The notes beneath the pieces were generated by a model. The model had not been told where the DNA came from and did not search any database. It saw nothing but the letters and a program-made list of their open reading frames with translations. From Moniliella sp. 'wahieum' (taxonomy: Eukaryota; Basidiomycota; Moniliellomycetes; Moniliellales; Moniliellaceae), in assembly GCA_003971905.1 (NCBI GenBank), contig RSEE01000014.1:248001-312000 (forward strand): 64,000 nt of DNA, read 5' to 3'. Each line of letters starts with the position of its first letter. The stretch's first letter is position 1. Of the stretch, positions 33,761-49,697 are shown one piece after another. A program made the translations under genes and the position numbers.

Positions 33761-34460
33761 GGCGATAATGGAGATGAAAGGGGTATGGGGTGGGGGGGGG
33801 GGGTAAGAAGGGGAGGCAAAACGGGGACGAGGCCTGGTTTTAAACTGGACGCACTTGGATCCCAGCCCAGTTCGTCGGCGCGGCAGGAAAAAAATTAGAA
33901 TCGGTTCAATTGGCCACCGCCCGGACCAAAAGTGTCTACTTGAAACTTTCGCGTGACGTGCAGCACGTGGCGTGTGCTGCCACTGGCATGTCCGACATGT
34001 GACCTGTGAAATGTGACCTGGCTGTGGCCGGCGAATGTGACTGCGATTTTTTCAGCCAACGCTCAGTACCAGTCCAACACCGGCAGCTACAGAAAAACAG
34101 TAACGTGGTGCCCACGCTGTTGCAAGAACAGCTGAGAGGAGCGTGGAGAATGTATAGCAATACCGGGGGAGCGGCAGATAATACAAGTACGGAAGAGAGG
34201 AAGAGCCACAGTGGCAGGAAAGTCACTTGGGGGAGGATTTGATTGAATATTGAGGGGGGGGGAGAGACGGGAGGGGACGGGAGAGGAGAGTCATGGTTGA
34301 AACAGGCCCCGACAGAGTTGAGATCTGGGATTGGAGAGTACAGTTGAAGGTATGAAGGGTAAACGTGACATGGAGAGCTAGTGAGAGAGCAGGTGAGTGC
34401 ATGGCATGGGAGACCAGCAGGGGGAGGCCTCAAGACCGACACGGAGAGAGGAGACGCGCA
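33761..34460. other. intergenic region, nucleolin promoter side
   Basis: Upstream of nucleolin and downstream of glycine dehydrogenase. Contains long G runs (33791-33801, 34254-34261). No gene seen. Confidence 0.45.
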
Positions 34461-37663
<3,203 letters not shown>

Positions 37664-38661
37664 CCTTGTTGCCCAGCAGCTGACGGTGGAGTGGTGGTGG
37701 TGGTGGTGGTGGCGAGGAAGACGAGGGGGGGATGCGTGCTCGGTTATCGGGATTGGGCTACCCAGCAACTTTTTTTCCATCGGATCGCCGGCTATTGCAG
37801 GCAAAACTGAGGCGGCAACCCCACACTGCCCCCGTGCGCTGCCCCGCTGGATCCGTATCTTCCGCATGTCCGTTTCGCCCGCATTCATATTCTGCACAAC
37901 CGGGCGGAGTGGAGCGTGGTGCCGACTGGCGCAGCATTGCCTGAGCTGGCGATGCCGGCGGCGCCCGACACTGCCAGCCGGCCCCCCAGTCCCCCCCACC
38001 AGCCACTGCCCCCCTTGGCCTGAATCAATCACACCCAACGTCACCACCTGGCCCCTGCGCCTGGCGCCCCAACAGCCCTCCAACGTCACGGCCCACCCGT
38101 TTGCACGGCGAGAAGTGGCGGTGGACTAGTTCGGTCCACGACGGTGTGGGCTCGTGGATGGCGTGCACGGAGTACTACTGGGGGCAAGGTCTGCATCGTT
38201 TGTCCCTAGTCGATCGATATCGATAAATGGATAAATCGGCCGCCGGGGGGCTGTCGGTTGTCTGTGCCGTCGTCCTGTCGGGACGAGCGGTGGACTGCCG
38301 ACGGACACAGACACGCCGTGTCCGCCATGGCATGCGTGCCCACTAGCCATTGCATTGCCGCCGGACGACCGCTGCGTTTCCCGCCTGCTCCCTGCGCTAC
38401 CTCCTCCCCACGCCACACGTGGGATTTCAGACACGCCCACTCGTGCCTTGTGGGGTCTGGGCGCTGACACGGCGACAAGCCGCCAGATGCGACGAGGAGG
38501 ATCGAACGATGAGATCGATGAGCGGTGATTGATTTGATTGCCAGCGGGACATGGTGGGTGATGCATGATGCATGATGGACACCTGGTTTGAAAGTTGACT
38601 CTCAGTTCAAGTTCAACTTTCGTAAACTCCGCGTCGCCCATTCGCAACAGACGGCGGAACA
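37664..38661. promoter_or_regulatory. divergent intergenic region between GCV2 and KEX1
   Basis: About 1 kb. It has an ACC/CCA triplet run beside the GCV2 start (37690-37715) and GATGCAT twice plus GATGGAC at 38560-38580. No coding frame supported. A TAGGGTTAG motif also lies in the first GCV2 intron (37129-37137). Confidence 0.4.
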
Positions 38662-41083
38662 ATGGCAGGAGTTGCACCGACAGGCCAAGTGATCGATGAT
38701 CGATGGAAGATGAAATGTGCAACTTGGCGTTCACTGAATCTGAACGTTCAATGCGGCAACAGATGCCGTAATCTGCTCCACGCCGCCGTGTCCACCCCGC
38801 CACGGGTGCCGACGGTGGCGGAGAGCTTTGGGCGAAGCGCAATCGAGAGCGTCCAGCAGCACGCCTGGCTTGCGCCACCACCGCCCGTCGCTGTCCCCAT
38901 GTCCGATCGCCGCGCCCCCTCCCGACTGGCTTCCAAGCGGTCAGGCATGAGCGCTTCGGCGCAGTTTTATGTCCCCACCGTGCCCACCTTGCCTGATGCC
39001 GCGGCGCGCTTCCAGTTGTACGCGGGCGACCTGCCCGCCCGTGCTGGCGATGGCGCCGCGCTCTACTTCCAACCCCAGCCCGGCACACAGCCGGTCGGCG
39101 CAGATTGATCATATGGTTCAACGGAGGCCCCGGCTGCTCGTCCTTTGATGGTGTCATGATGGAAATTGGCGCGTGGCGAACCAAGTTGGACGCGACGCTG
39201 GAATGGGCTCCCGAGGGCGGCGCATGGAACGAGTATACGGACGTATTGTACTGTGCGTCTTTTCTTCTGAGATTCTATTTGCATGACCTGCTTCCGTCTT
39301 TCGCTTGGTTGCATGCTTGCTTGTTCATCCCATACGTTGGTACAAGAACTGACACTTACCTGATCCAGTGGACCAACCGGTCGGCACGGGCTTTTCGTAC
39401 GCCCCCACCAACGCCTACGTTAGCTCCTTGTCCCAAGCTGCGCAGGAGGTCAAGTACTTTCCTCGAACGCTTTGTAGAGATCTTTCCTGAGTACCGCAAG
39501 GGAAATGGCGTGGACACCTGGCTCGCAGGCGAATCGTTTGCCGGACAATAGTAGTCGGCGTGGATGTCCCTGCATTGGGTCGGAACGGCGGTACTAACCT
39601 ATGCGTTTGGTCTAGCATCCCCTACACGGCCAAGGCATTGACCGACCCCAGTCCTGTCCCTTCGCCCGTGGACCTGAAGGGCATCGCAATTGGCAATGGG
39701 TTTATTGACCCCAAATCGCAGTATGGCTCAGAGATTGAATTTTTGGTTAACCGCGGGATATGGAAGGCCGATGGAACCCAGCACAAAGCTGCCCTACAGC
39801 ACTTTGAAGCCTGCCAAAACGCCATGGAGCAAGCCAAGGGAAACCCACGGTCCATTGGGTATGTGAATCGCTTCTGGGCCAGCTGATCTTGCTGGACAAG
39901 AAACGGTACGTACCGATCTTTCTCTCTTTCCCTCCTCTTTCTCCCTTTCTCCCTTTCCATCTGTTCCCCTTGCGCCCTTCCCCCCTTGCGAGTGGACAGC
40001 AGGTGCCGCGGCAGACCCACTAACTTAGCCGCACCACCCAGGTTGGAGGACAAGGAACGCTGCATCAACATTTACGATGTCCGTCTGGACGATAGTTATC
40101 CTTCGTGTGGGATGAACTGGCCGCCTAATATCCAAGCGACGTACGAGTACCTCCACCGAGACGATGTACGCAAGGCGTTCCATGTGGATGGGCGGTACAA
40201 GCCCGAAGCCTGGGTGGAGTGCAACACGTGTGGGCAAGCGCTTTCAGCGTCGGACGATGATCCTGAAGAGCAAGCGTCCGTCACGCTTCTTCCTGGCCTA
40301 CTTGAACGGGGGGTACAAGTCCTGATCAATGCGGGGGACCAGGATTTGATCTGCAACCACGTGGGGCTGGAACGAATGTTAGATTCGCTCTCGTGGAATG
40401 GCCAGACGGGATTTTCGCACCCGTCCAAGACGGGTGGGGAGACGTGGTGGATCAACAACCAGCCCGTGGCAAATGGCAAAGCGAGCGTGGCCTGACGTAT
40501 GTCAAGGTGTTCAATGCGTCGCACATGGTACCGTTTGACCTGCCTATCGCGAGCCACGATATGATGCTTCGGTTTATGAATGCCAGTCTGCTCGATGCGG
40601 CTGGGCCGTCGGCCCAGATCCCGAGTCGGATCGGCTCGGGACCCAACCAGGCTTTGGTCTGGGCAGCCAGCCCGGACTCCTTACCGCCCGAGACGCCCAG
40701 CAGGCCATTGATGAGGCCAAATACGATGCGTATTAGTACGTACCCTCGAGGTCCTGCTTCAGCTCCCCACTCGGGTGGTTGGTGTGTTACTGATTTTGGT
40801 TTTTGGTTTTGGTTTTCTTCGTTTTCCTTTGCCCAGTCGCGCAGGCAGTGTTCGTTGGTGGTGATCATTGCTTGTCATGGTGGGTGTGTGTGTGCTTCTT
40901 CGACAGCGGCGCCACCACGTGAGCCGTAAGGCGCGTTGGCTTGCGGATCGGGAGCGTGCAGCACAAGAACCGGCGGCGCCGGGGATCGATGTGGAACTGG
41001 ACCGCCTGGTGGAGCATGTGGAGGAGTTTGATGCAGCGCCGGGCGAGTCGGACGACGAAGGAGCACAGCCTCGACGGGGGTAG
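38662..41083 (+). CDS. KEX1: Kex1-type serine carboxypeptidase, membrane-anchored
   Basis: Golgi processing carboxypeptidase that trims basic C-terminal residues from propeptides. Family landmarks: [33 protein letters not shown]; the nucleophile motif [32 protein letters not shown]; the Asp motif [16 protein letters not shown]; the His motif [11 protein letters not shown]. Four GT-AG introns fit: 39253-39368, 39551-39615, 39906-40041 and 40736-40836. The last exon gives a hydrophobic segment ([16 protein letters not shown] at its end) and an acidic cytosolic tail, DELDRL-like, ending at 41083, as in Kex1. The frame changes near 39105, 39430, 39885, 40480 and 40880. The N-terminus is uncertain: no convincing signal peptide follows the ATGs at 38662 or 38899. 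Confidence 0.87.
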
Positions 41084-42601
41084 GGAGACGAGAAAAACGT
41101 ACTTGAAAACTGTGGGCGCCCTTTGCCGTGGCCGTCGTGCAGGTTGTGCTTGCCACCTGTGCCCTCGTCTCGATTCAATATTCACTCCATCGCAAAATAT
41201 TGTGGTCCAATGCGACATGCGTGCAGTGCAAGTAGTATGGGCAGTAGGAACGGTAGATATGAAGATGAAGATGAAGATGAAGATGAAGATGAAGATGAAG
41301 ATGAAGAGGGCTGGGCCTCAGTGCTGAGGAATGGTGCATCTGTTGGAACAGAATATGTTGTGGCGTGGCCTCAGCCTGAGGAGACAACCCGGTGCCTTGA
41401 AGCTTGAAGCTGATTGAGATGGTTGATACATTGATGACTGATTCTGGCAGTCTGGTGGATTAAGGATTGCCATCGGGCGATACAAGCGTGTATTTCACCG
41501 AGCACCACCCCTTGTGCCTATGGAAAAGCATGATGCATGATGTATGATGGAAGCATTCCTCGTTAGTATCAGTGCAACGTGCATCAGTATACCATCAATG
41601 GTTGCGCCAGGAGAGCCCACGGCAACACGTGATATATGGTACAGCCCCCCTCCCCTTGCCAGTCAAACAAAACCGAAGCTGGATATTGAAGGCGGGTTGG
41701 ACCGATTAGATCTTAGATCTTCGAACCCTTCGCAACCAACAGGACCCTCGGCCTCAACACCCTGTTTAGGTTTGGTCGGAGAGGGAAATTGTCGGAAGCA
41801 CCGCGGGTTACGCGGGGAGAAGATTCATCTCATCTCCGTACCCTGTTACGGGCGTCCCTTTGCCACATTTCCCTGCCTTCCCAGTTCCTAGGTACTGGGC
41901 GAACTGTGTGGGCGCGCCAGGGTGCTAGCATCCCACTACGAATGCCCCAGCCCACCGCTCTTCGCATGGCGGTCGTTGCATGTTGAACTCAACACGATGC
42001 CAAGGCGGGGTTAGTTGGTGTATGATGCGTGCTTCAAGTTGAAGCATGAACTCTTCATGCGTGTGACGCAAACGGGGGCGATGGGTGAGCAAGCGTGGAT
42101 GGGGCCATGGGCTGGAGCTGTGGTGGGCATCGGGCCTGCCGCGAGGAAGGAACCCTGTCGCGTCTAGACAGTCAGCCAACGCTAGCGCACACTGGTGCTG
42201 TGCACGGGTCCCCAGCGCCAGCACGGGGGCGCATGGCTGGGCCCGCATCACGCATAGCCGTGGCTGCAGGGCACCAGTCTGCGGCGGGGCACGGGTGATG
42301 CCCCGTGCGCCCCGCCGCGGCCAGAGAGAGAGGATCGACAGGGCGGGTGCTTGCTGCTGGCTGGGGCTGCTGGGGTGACGCGTGACGCTACCGATCTGCC
42401 ATGCGGTGACTAGCTAGCGACTGGCATCGTCATCGAACCCGCGCTGGTCTGCGGCTAAACTGGCGTCGCCCCAAGTCAACCGCTCGTCCGGCCTCTGCCC
42501 TCCACCGCCGACACCCCACCCTACCCTACGCCGTGTATCCCCCACCCCCCCCACCCCCCACCCCACCCCCCACCCCCCACCCCTCCTCCCCGCCGCCCCG
42601 C
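41084..42601. other. intergenic region with repeats
   Basis: No supported gene. Holds the hexanucleotide array at 41259, TTGAAGCTTGAAGC at 41397-41410, GCATGAT doublets at 41528-41550 and a C-rich run of CCACCCC words just before the next ATG (42540-42595). Confidence 0.45.
41259..41307 (+). repeat. (ATGAAG)n hexanucleotide microsatellite
   Basis: Eight uninterrupted ATGAAG units. The same hexamer on the opposite strand forms the longer array at 61409-61540. Confidence 0.95.
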
Positions 42602-44594
42602 ATGGACACACCAGTTTCGGTCGGCGACGAGGCGATCGACTTTGATGCCAGCCAGGACGACGAGTCAATGGGCTCCATCGCGTCGTCCCAGCCCTTCTTA
42701 CCGCTTGCTGCCAGCGTACCTTGCCCGCCCAAGCGACAGCCACTGGGCGAGCTGCGTATCAGTCCCGATGGCCACGTCCAAGTCGGCATCTACTGTCCCT
42801 CGTCGCCGCTCCGATCCCGCCGTTCCTCCACCGCGTCCTTGACCAGTGGCCGCTCCCCTTCTGTCTCCCCCTCTGCCTCGCCACGCCCGGTCCGCATCGC
42901 CGTTCGTCGCCCGCGTCGCAGCCACAGTGCCAACGATATTTTTGATCCGCCTGGCCATGAGTCCGGGGTGGGGGAAGGAATCGGCCCATCCACCTCTTCC
43001 CCTCGGTGGTGGAGCGCAAGATGATGCCCTCCAGTTCTTCCCGCAGCTTGCTCGGTCCCGGCACGCTCGACCTTGTTCTGGAGCATGAGCATGAGCAGGA
43101 GGGACAGCAGGACACGTCGGAGCGCGCGCAATGGGATCCGGTGGCAGAACGGACATTTGAGCGGACGTTCGAAAAGACTTTTGAACGAACGTTTGAACGT
43201 ACCCTACTTGCTGAAAACACGTTGGTGGATCGTACCGTACTTGGGCGGGTGGACGAATCTTTATCGCCGCGCGCGTCGCTTCTGACTGAACATGCTTCTG
43301 AAGCGCCCATTCGACGCGGATACAACCACGATCTAGCATGCGCGTCTTGCCGCGGATTAGCCAGCGGTACTTACCCTCCTCGTCTGCTGAAACTGCTGCT
43401 GCTCCCACTGGGCGCTCTTGCTCCTTCGGTCCAGGAGAAGGAGGCGATGGAAATTACCGACGATGGGCCAGGAAAACCAGGCCTTCTTCCTGCCTCTCAC
43501 ACGCCGGTCATTGGCCCGCGTCAGCGGCCCAGTCTACCCAGACCCGTCACCGCCCCGCTATTGGATGTACCGCCTATGGCGATGGGACGACGGGGGAAAG
43601 GTCACCGAGTCCATCAGGTCTTCCGAGCAAACACCTCTCTCCTTCTTTACCGCTTCCCCACGGGGCATCCGAACCTCGCTCTCCCCCTCCCGTCACCTTC
43701 GCCCAACACGTCTCCGCCGTACCTCGACAGCCTCCAGCACTTCAGCCTCGTCTGCCTGTGGGATGGGGGAACCGTTTACCATCTTTTCCGATCCCACGCC
43801 CGCCTCACTCCCGCCTACCCAGCCCCGATGCTCGGCGCAGCCCGAGACCGAGGTGAGTGGAACGGCGGGACCCCAGGATGCCAATGCAAGCTTGAATGCG
43901 CTGGATGGGCCGGATGAGAACCAGCCGCCAGCAGGGTGGACGCCTCATCGGTCAGTGCATGAGCCCGGTTCCAAGGGTCACAAAGCGAACAGGCTCCGTG
44001 CCCACCCCACCACAACCGAAGGTACGGTAAAGGACATGGCGAAGCCCGATGCAACCGCAACGCTTCCGACCAAAATCAACGACCTCCAACACGCATCGAC
44101 GTTCCCTCACCCTGGCACTTCTTCCGCCATGGACCAAACCGAGTCCGCTCCGAACCAACCTTGCTTCCCTACACCTTCGTCCACGTCCACGTCCACCTCC
44201 ACGCCTACGTCCACGTCTCTAGCTGGCACGCCTTCGACGGCCCAGTCCCCGCATCTGGTTGGCGTGGAGTTACTATGGAGTCTTCTCCCACTTTGGCCGA
44301 ACCACCTTCTAGTGTCGCGCCACCAATTCCACATGGGCCCGAGGTGCAGACTACACCTTGCTCCAAACCTCTCGTCTCGGCCGGACCAACAACGCTTTCT
44401 GTCTCGCCAACGCGACCGCCCGCTCATTCTCCCCGCCTACAGCCACACAGACTCCCCACCCTTACCCTGACACACGTCCATCCGCCTTGCTTTCTGCCAC
44501 ACCTGCCGCGCCGTGGACAGGACGAGTGCAGGGGGGCATGCGGGTGCGTGAGATTCGTGCCGCGTTTGAGTCCTTGGCACGGCAAGGGTCTTAA
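42602..44594 (+). CDS. unrecognised disordered protein
   Basis: From the ATG at 42602 (MDTPVSVGDEAIDFDASQDD) the product is Ser/Pro/Arg-rich. There is a short conserved-looking stretch, KRQPLGELRISPDGHVQVGI, and an Arg/Ser basic stretch, RIAVRRPRRSHSANDIFDPP. Near 43155-43205 there is an imperfect five-residue repeat (ERTFE, EKTFE, ERTFE, ERTLL). Later parts in other frames are Pro/Thr-rich (STSTSTSTPTSTSLAG) and the C-terminus, MRVREIRAAFESLARQGS, is helical and ends at 44594. At least three frame changes are needed. No family recognised; a regulatory or cell-cycle scaffold is possible but unproven. Confidence 0.45.
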
Positions 44595-45696
44595 GCCGGA
44601 ACGGGAACGCCTACTTTTCTCTCCTCTCTCTTCCTCTCTCTTCATTTCCTTTTATTTGGCACACCTCCCTGATGATTGCGTGGTGGTCGTCACGGGTTCG
44701 GTCCCTAATCCCCATCCCTGCGCACTGTCACGCCGGTACGTCGTACCCAGTGCATGAGCCAGCAGCTATCACCTTTGCTGGCGTACCGTGCATTGCGCAT
44801 TGTCTTCGCTATACCTGACGGGGGGACGATCCAGTGGGACAGACATTGTCCCTGTCCACACTGCCCTGTCCACACTGCCCCTGTCCACCCACACTCGCTT
44901 GTTCGGTGTAACTTCAAGCTTCAAGCTTCATCCTCCCCCGCTCTCCCTATGAGTCTCCCACCTCTTCGCTCTCGTGCTGCGCCCTGGCTAAACGGCGCGC
45001 AGCCGTCAAGCTGAAGCTTCAACGTAGCTACTAAAGATCATTCTATTTTTCTTTGCGCATCGAAGGCTTGTAGAAGCAGCGTTTGGCAGCGATAGTCGGG
45101 TGTGATAGAGCCCCTGTTATACTGGTCATGGAACGCAGAAGGCGGAGGTCTCTTAGATGAGGGAGGGCAACGATTGATGAGATGCTTTCTTGTTGGTCGC
45201 CGCATATGGTGCGTGTGGATGATGAGTACGAGTGAGGATAGAGATTCCTGCCCTGTGACCAGTGATTGATGATCACCTGGTCGGCACTCCCTCTGTACTT
45301 TAAGATGTAAGCTCTATCACTCGGTCAACTATCACAATCACGTGTGATGTCACCTGTCAGGCCAGGAGGTAGGGTTGGGTGATGGGCTGGCAGGTGCTTG
45401 GCTGCGCCACAGAAGGAGGCTTGTTTCCATAGTGGACTTGGTGTGCGTTTCTTGGGCGCTGGATACAAGCGACTGCGGGTGGTGTGTGCGCGCGCGGTGG
45501 CCACAACAGGGGCTGATGTTGGCGCTGCTCTCTGGGCTTGCCTTGGCTTGTCTTGTTGCTTTTTCTCTTCTTATCTTCTCTTGTCTGCTCTTCCCTGCTC
45601 TTCCCTTATTCTGTTCCGTGCCCGACCACCTCCTCCGCGTTCGGCGCATCTGCACTCCCCTCACACCCGTCCCCCCCTCCACTCTGTTGCTCCAAG
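44595..45696. other. intergenic region
   Basis: No gene supported. Contains a 14-bp tandem repeat CCTGTCCACACTGC (44850-44885) and CTTCAAG twice plus CTTCATC at 44912-44932. Confidence 0.45.
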
Positions 45697-47867
45697 ATGC
45701 TTCCCCACACGGTGCACCGACCCTCTTCTGCCCCTTCCTCTTCCCCATCAGCGGGATGACCCTCATCCAGCAACCCTTTCTACGTCCTCCCCCCTACCCC
45801 ACACGCCACTGGCCAACGAACTGTTGCCGCTGCCCGACGACCTGGACTTGAGCGCGTACTTTCAGTACGACTTTTCGTTGGAATCCTTCGTCACCAACCC
45901 GCCCTCGTGGATGATTCAAGCGGCCAAGCATGCGCGTCCCCTGGCTCTTCGACCCACTGCCCGCGTCCGACGCTGGTCCACCACTGCCCCGCCCGCAGGC
46001 CAAGCAACCGACACGACATGTTCCAACTCGGGTGCAACGTCCACCATAGTCCCTGTCTCCTCTTCGAGCCAGGACACGTCAGGAGAATGGACGTTGTTAC
46101 TTCCTCCCGGACACGCCGGGACAGCCCGTTCGCCCGTCGTGCGTCGGGCAGAAATTGCATCGACGATCCAATGGGCTCATGCTCGTGTGGCGCAACACCA
46201 AGCGGACCAAATGGAGCGGCAGAAGCAAGTCCTCGCACATATTGCGCCCGGGTACGACCCGGACCATATTTTGGTTCCCTCGGCACCTCCTTTCCCCCCT
46301 GCACGTGTTAGTGCGCTCAGCCGAGTCACCCAAAGGCGCTCTTTGACTGCCCCCCTCCCCCCCGGCCTGCCTTTAGGAATTCACTGCGAGCGCGTAGGGT
46401 CGCCGAACACCCTCCGCCCTGCCTCCGGCCCTGTCACGCTGCTGGGGCACCGTCGTATGCGGCTGGCCTATCTTATACCCAGCTCGGCCATGCCCGACAC
46501 GGCGATATCAATACCTTCATCTGGTGTCGACCATCAGGGCCGCGACCCAGGTACGTTAAACCATTCTTCGGTCTTCCTTTCTGCCCATGCTCGTTACCCA
46601 TACTCATCATACGCCATCTCACCAGTCTCACTCGTCTTCCATGTCCCATGGAAGTGGCGGGTCGACCATCTCGCCCGGCCAATCGCATTCTGCGCCGCTA
46701 TCGTCCGCTCCGGGCGCGTCCACCATACCACCGCACCCGGACCGCACGCACCACCACTACTCGCCCTATTGCTCCGCAGCCGCGTACGTGCAGAAACCGA
46801 CGCGCTCTGGCAGCCCTCACCAACTACCCAACCCCCATGACCCACCTACGACGAAACCTCCACATCCACATCCACATCCACATCCACCTTTGGCAACTAC
46901 GGAGAAGGAGGAAGAAACTTCCCTCTCTCTGGCCGACATTTCCTCTCTCAGTTCTTCCTCGTCGAATTCCGATGACGATCTGGGTCCCGAACCTGCGGAC
47001 TTTACACCCCCACTTAGCACGCGCCATGGACACGCACCTACCCGTTTTCGCTCCGTTCCGACCGTGGGCGCGTCGCACCACCCATCTTCTTCCTCTTGGT
47101 CCGCAGCCGGTCAAGAGTACCGTCGGTCCTTCCACTTTGCCCATCACCAAGCTGGTATCCCTCTCGCCTCGTCTTCCGAGGCGGAAGGCGAAGGCCAAGG
47201 CCAAGCTAAACCACCGCCCATCTCCCCCCTTTGGCAGCTGCTTCTGCTTCTTCTGCACCTACTTCTGCTCTCTGCCTCTGCACCTGGTTCAGCCTCAGCC
47301 TCAGCCTCTGTCCCCCCGCACATCCACACCGCCTCGTCCCCCTCTCCTCCAGCTGGTCCGAGGCGGAGAATGTGTCGCTTACGGATACGGGCAACCAACC
47401 CTTGGCCCCGGTGCGAACGCTAACCAACAGTCCAACCGAGATGCTAGGTACGCTCCCGCTCCGCGCAACCACACCGGCACCCACCACGCCCGTGACGCAA
47501 GAGGCGAGCGGGTACTTGCCCGCCGCGGTAGGACAGGTGCAACTTGGTGCGTCAGGTGCGTCAGGTGCGTCAGGTGCGTCAGAGCGGGCAGTCCAACTGG
47601 ATGCTAACGACGCTGATGCACCGGATGCACTACCACTCTTGCTCCCTCAACCTCAACCTCAACCTCAGCCCACCCCAACCTTCGCCGCGCTTGCAACGAC
47701 CTACTCCTCACGTGCATTACTCTCCACCGAACCGGCCCGAGTCCCAGACCCAGACCCAGACCCAGACCAAGGCGAACCCGACCGACGACCTAGTGACTTT
47801 GTAGGACCAGACAAGCCAGGCATTTACTTTTCTTCTCTGCTACGTGTTACGTGTTATGTGTTAGGGT
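45697..47867 (+). CDS. unrecognised Pro/Ser-rich protein with short peptide repeats
   Basis: A start near 45697 (MLPHTVHRPSSAPSSSPS) is the most natural. The best-ordered part is LPLPDDLDLSAYFQYDFSLE followed by SFVTNPPSWMIQAAKHARPL, then VVRRAEIASTIQWAHARVAQ. The rest is low complexity, with runs such as PHPHPHPHPP, an acidic block SSSSSNSDDDLGPEPADF, GASGASGASGAS, QPQPQPQP and DPDPDPDPD, ending near 47867. It uses all three frames in turn, so at least three base errors or some introns are hidden (a GTACGTT donor stands near 46551). No family recognised. Confidence 0.4.
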
Positions 47868-48389
47868 AGACCTTAGGCGCAGGAGGAAAGTGTGGTGAGG
47901 AAAGGGAAAGGGTGCGGGATGGGGACCCTAATGGAAATTTTTGGTAGTGTCCAGGCAAGAAGCGGACGGTTGGTCGTGAGACCTAGGCCATGGAAACAAG
48001 TAACAAGCGTGCGGCGAGGCAAGCAAGCGAAACAAGGTGGGCGAGTTGACCTCAAGGCCTCAGGGCTGAGCGGGGCGCGCTGGGAACAGCCCAGAGAACC
48101 ATGATGCATGAGCCAACAGAACGACTCGTACTTCGAGAGGGTAGAGGGGAGGGGGGAGGGGCATAACGGCGCGAGCAGGCCGGGCGGGCGAGGGGGAAGC
48201 ATGGAGACAAAAGTGGGAGCAGGAGATGGAAGGGAGGAAAGGGGGGGGGGAGGAGGGGGAACTAAAAGATGGGATATGAGGGGCCAGCAACGTAAGGATC
48301 CGACGAGAAACAAGGGGGAGAAGGATAGGTGCCGTGATGAGGCGGGTCGTGGAGCCTACTTCATTTCGCCTTGGTAGGTGGGTTAAGCC
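47868..48389. other. convergent intergenic region
   Basis: 3' regions only. TACGTGT twice plus TATGTGT at 47841-47861 overlaps the preceding gene's end. G-rich runs at 48150-48260. Confidence 0.45.
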
Positions 48390-48808
48390 TTAAGCCGACT
48401 TCTTGAGTTGCTCGCCCAAGAGCTTCCTCCGCTGCTGCTTGAGGTGGGTAATTTCAAAGCGCTGGAAGTCGGTGGTGGACTTCTTAGCCTGGCGAGCGGC
48501 GAGCGTCTTGGCCCAGTTGCTCGCTGCCCACTTCTCAGCCACACCGGCTTTTTCAAAGTACTTCTTGACCACCTTGGAGCGCGCTGCGCGGGGCAAGTCC
48601 TTAACCACAAACTTGGTCAGGATCAAGTACTTGTACTGGAACGGCTGGCGCGCGACACCAGTCGTCGGGCCATCAATGATCGCACGGTTGGCATCAATGA
48701 TCTCGGCAATGACAGCGAGCTTGCCATTGATCGGCGACGTTTCGTCGTTGATCAGCACCACACGGCCCACTCGACAAACCGCTTGAAGGAGGAAACTTGG
48801 GACGACAT
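48390..48808 (-). CDS. RPL14: 60S ribosomal protein L14 (eL14)
   Basis: Large-subunit protein. The start MSSQVSSFKRFVE at 48808 matches the family N-terminus and should be followed by VGRVVLIND. Here GRVVLINDETSPINGKLAVI continues in the next frame because one G is missing in the GAGTGGGCC context near 48768. The body has EIIDANRAIIDGPTTGVARQ, YKYLILTKFVVKDLPRAARS and KKYFEKAGVAEKWAASNWAK, with a basic C-terminus LKQQRRKLLGEQLKKSA. The span is 419 bases, one short of 140 codons, exactly as one lost base predicts. Confidence 0.93.
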
Positions 48809-49697
48809 CTGTCCATCGCGTCGGTCAGCATCGGTTCTCTGAGAATGCGATTCTAGCCCAAGGAGAACCCCAAGGAGATCCCCGCGTGCTGACGGGAGGA
48901 ACACCACGGTGCTCCCACCCCAGGTGCACGGAACCAAGACGTACTGATGAGTTGATCTTGGAGCCAGATGGTGAGAAAGAGTCCGGGCCTGGCGGTGGAC
49001 CAACCCACCCCAGGCAGCCCAGGACGGCGCGGCGAGGACAGGCCGGCACAAAGTGACACTGGCGCTGTTCCATTTTGACAACCCCAACGGAAAATGTGGC
49101 GTGGGGGCAGTGTGTCGGAACTCCTGCTGCGGCACATTTGGAAGGGTTGGTTGGTTCAACTGTTCATTAATTATTTCATTTGTTGGCTCGTCGATGCTAT
49201 TTGCTGGGACAACAACAGATTGTTAGATCTCGGAGCTGGGGGGGCTCGCAACACAGATGCGTACGAGTGGAGGGCAGACAGACCTGCAGCCCAGCGGTCG
49301 ATCAGCCGCCAGCAAACAACACAACCATTCATGAAGGTACTATTATGTATTGTGCCCGATTGTGGGTAGATGAAGCTTGAAGCTTGAAGCCCGCCCGCCT
49401 GAGGCAGCGGGACCACGTTCCCATACCGACTCTGCACACAGTGGGGAGACGGTAGGTACGCGGTAACCCAGTAACAGGGGCTCAAACGCTCACGGCTCAT
49501 GAAATCTGATTCATGATCAGCTAGCTGGACTGGTTGCTACGGGTGTCTACGATGCCACGCGAGCTGATAGCTGCGAGTGGTAAAGAGGGCAAAGAAGGCA
49601 AGGTGGGCAAAGAGGGCAAAGAAGGCACGGTGGGCAAAAAGGCAAGAAAGGCAAGAAAAGGAAAGAAAAGGCAAGAAAGGCTAGGTAGGATGGATTT
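48809..49697. other. intergenic region with purine-rich array
   Basis: Upstream of RPL14 and downstream of PDX2. TGAAGCT repeated at 49371-49391. From 49575 to 49690 the words GGCAAAGA and GGCAAGAA recur, with a 27-base unit present twice at the start. No gene supported. Confidence 0.5.

Noticed and set aside
41259-41327. Coding repeat MKMKMK or DEDEDE
   Set aside because: Microsatellite in all frames, intergenic position, no upstream coding context.
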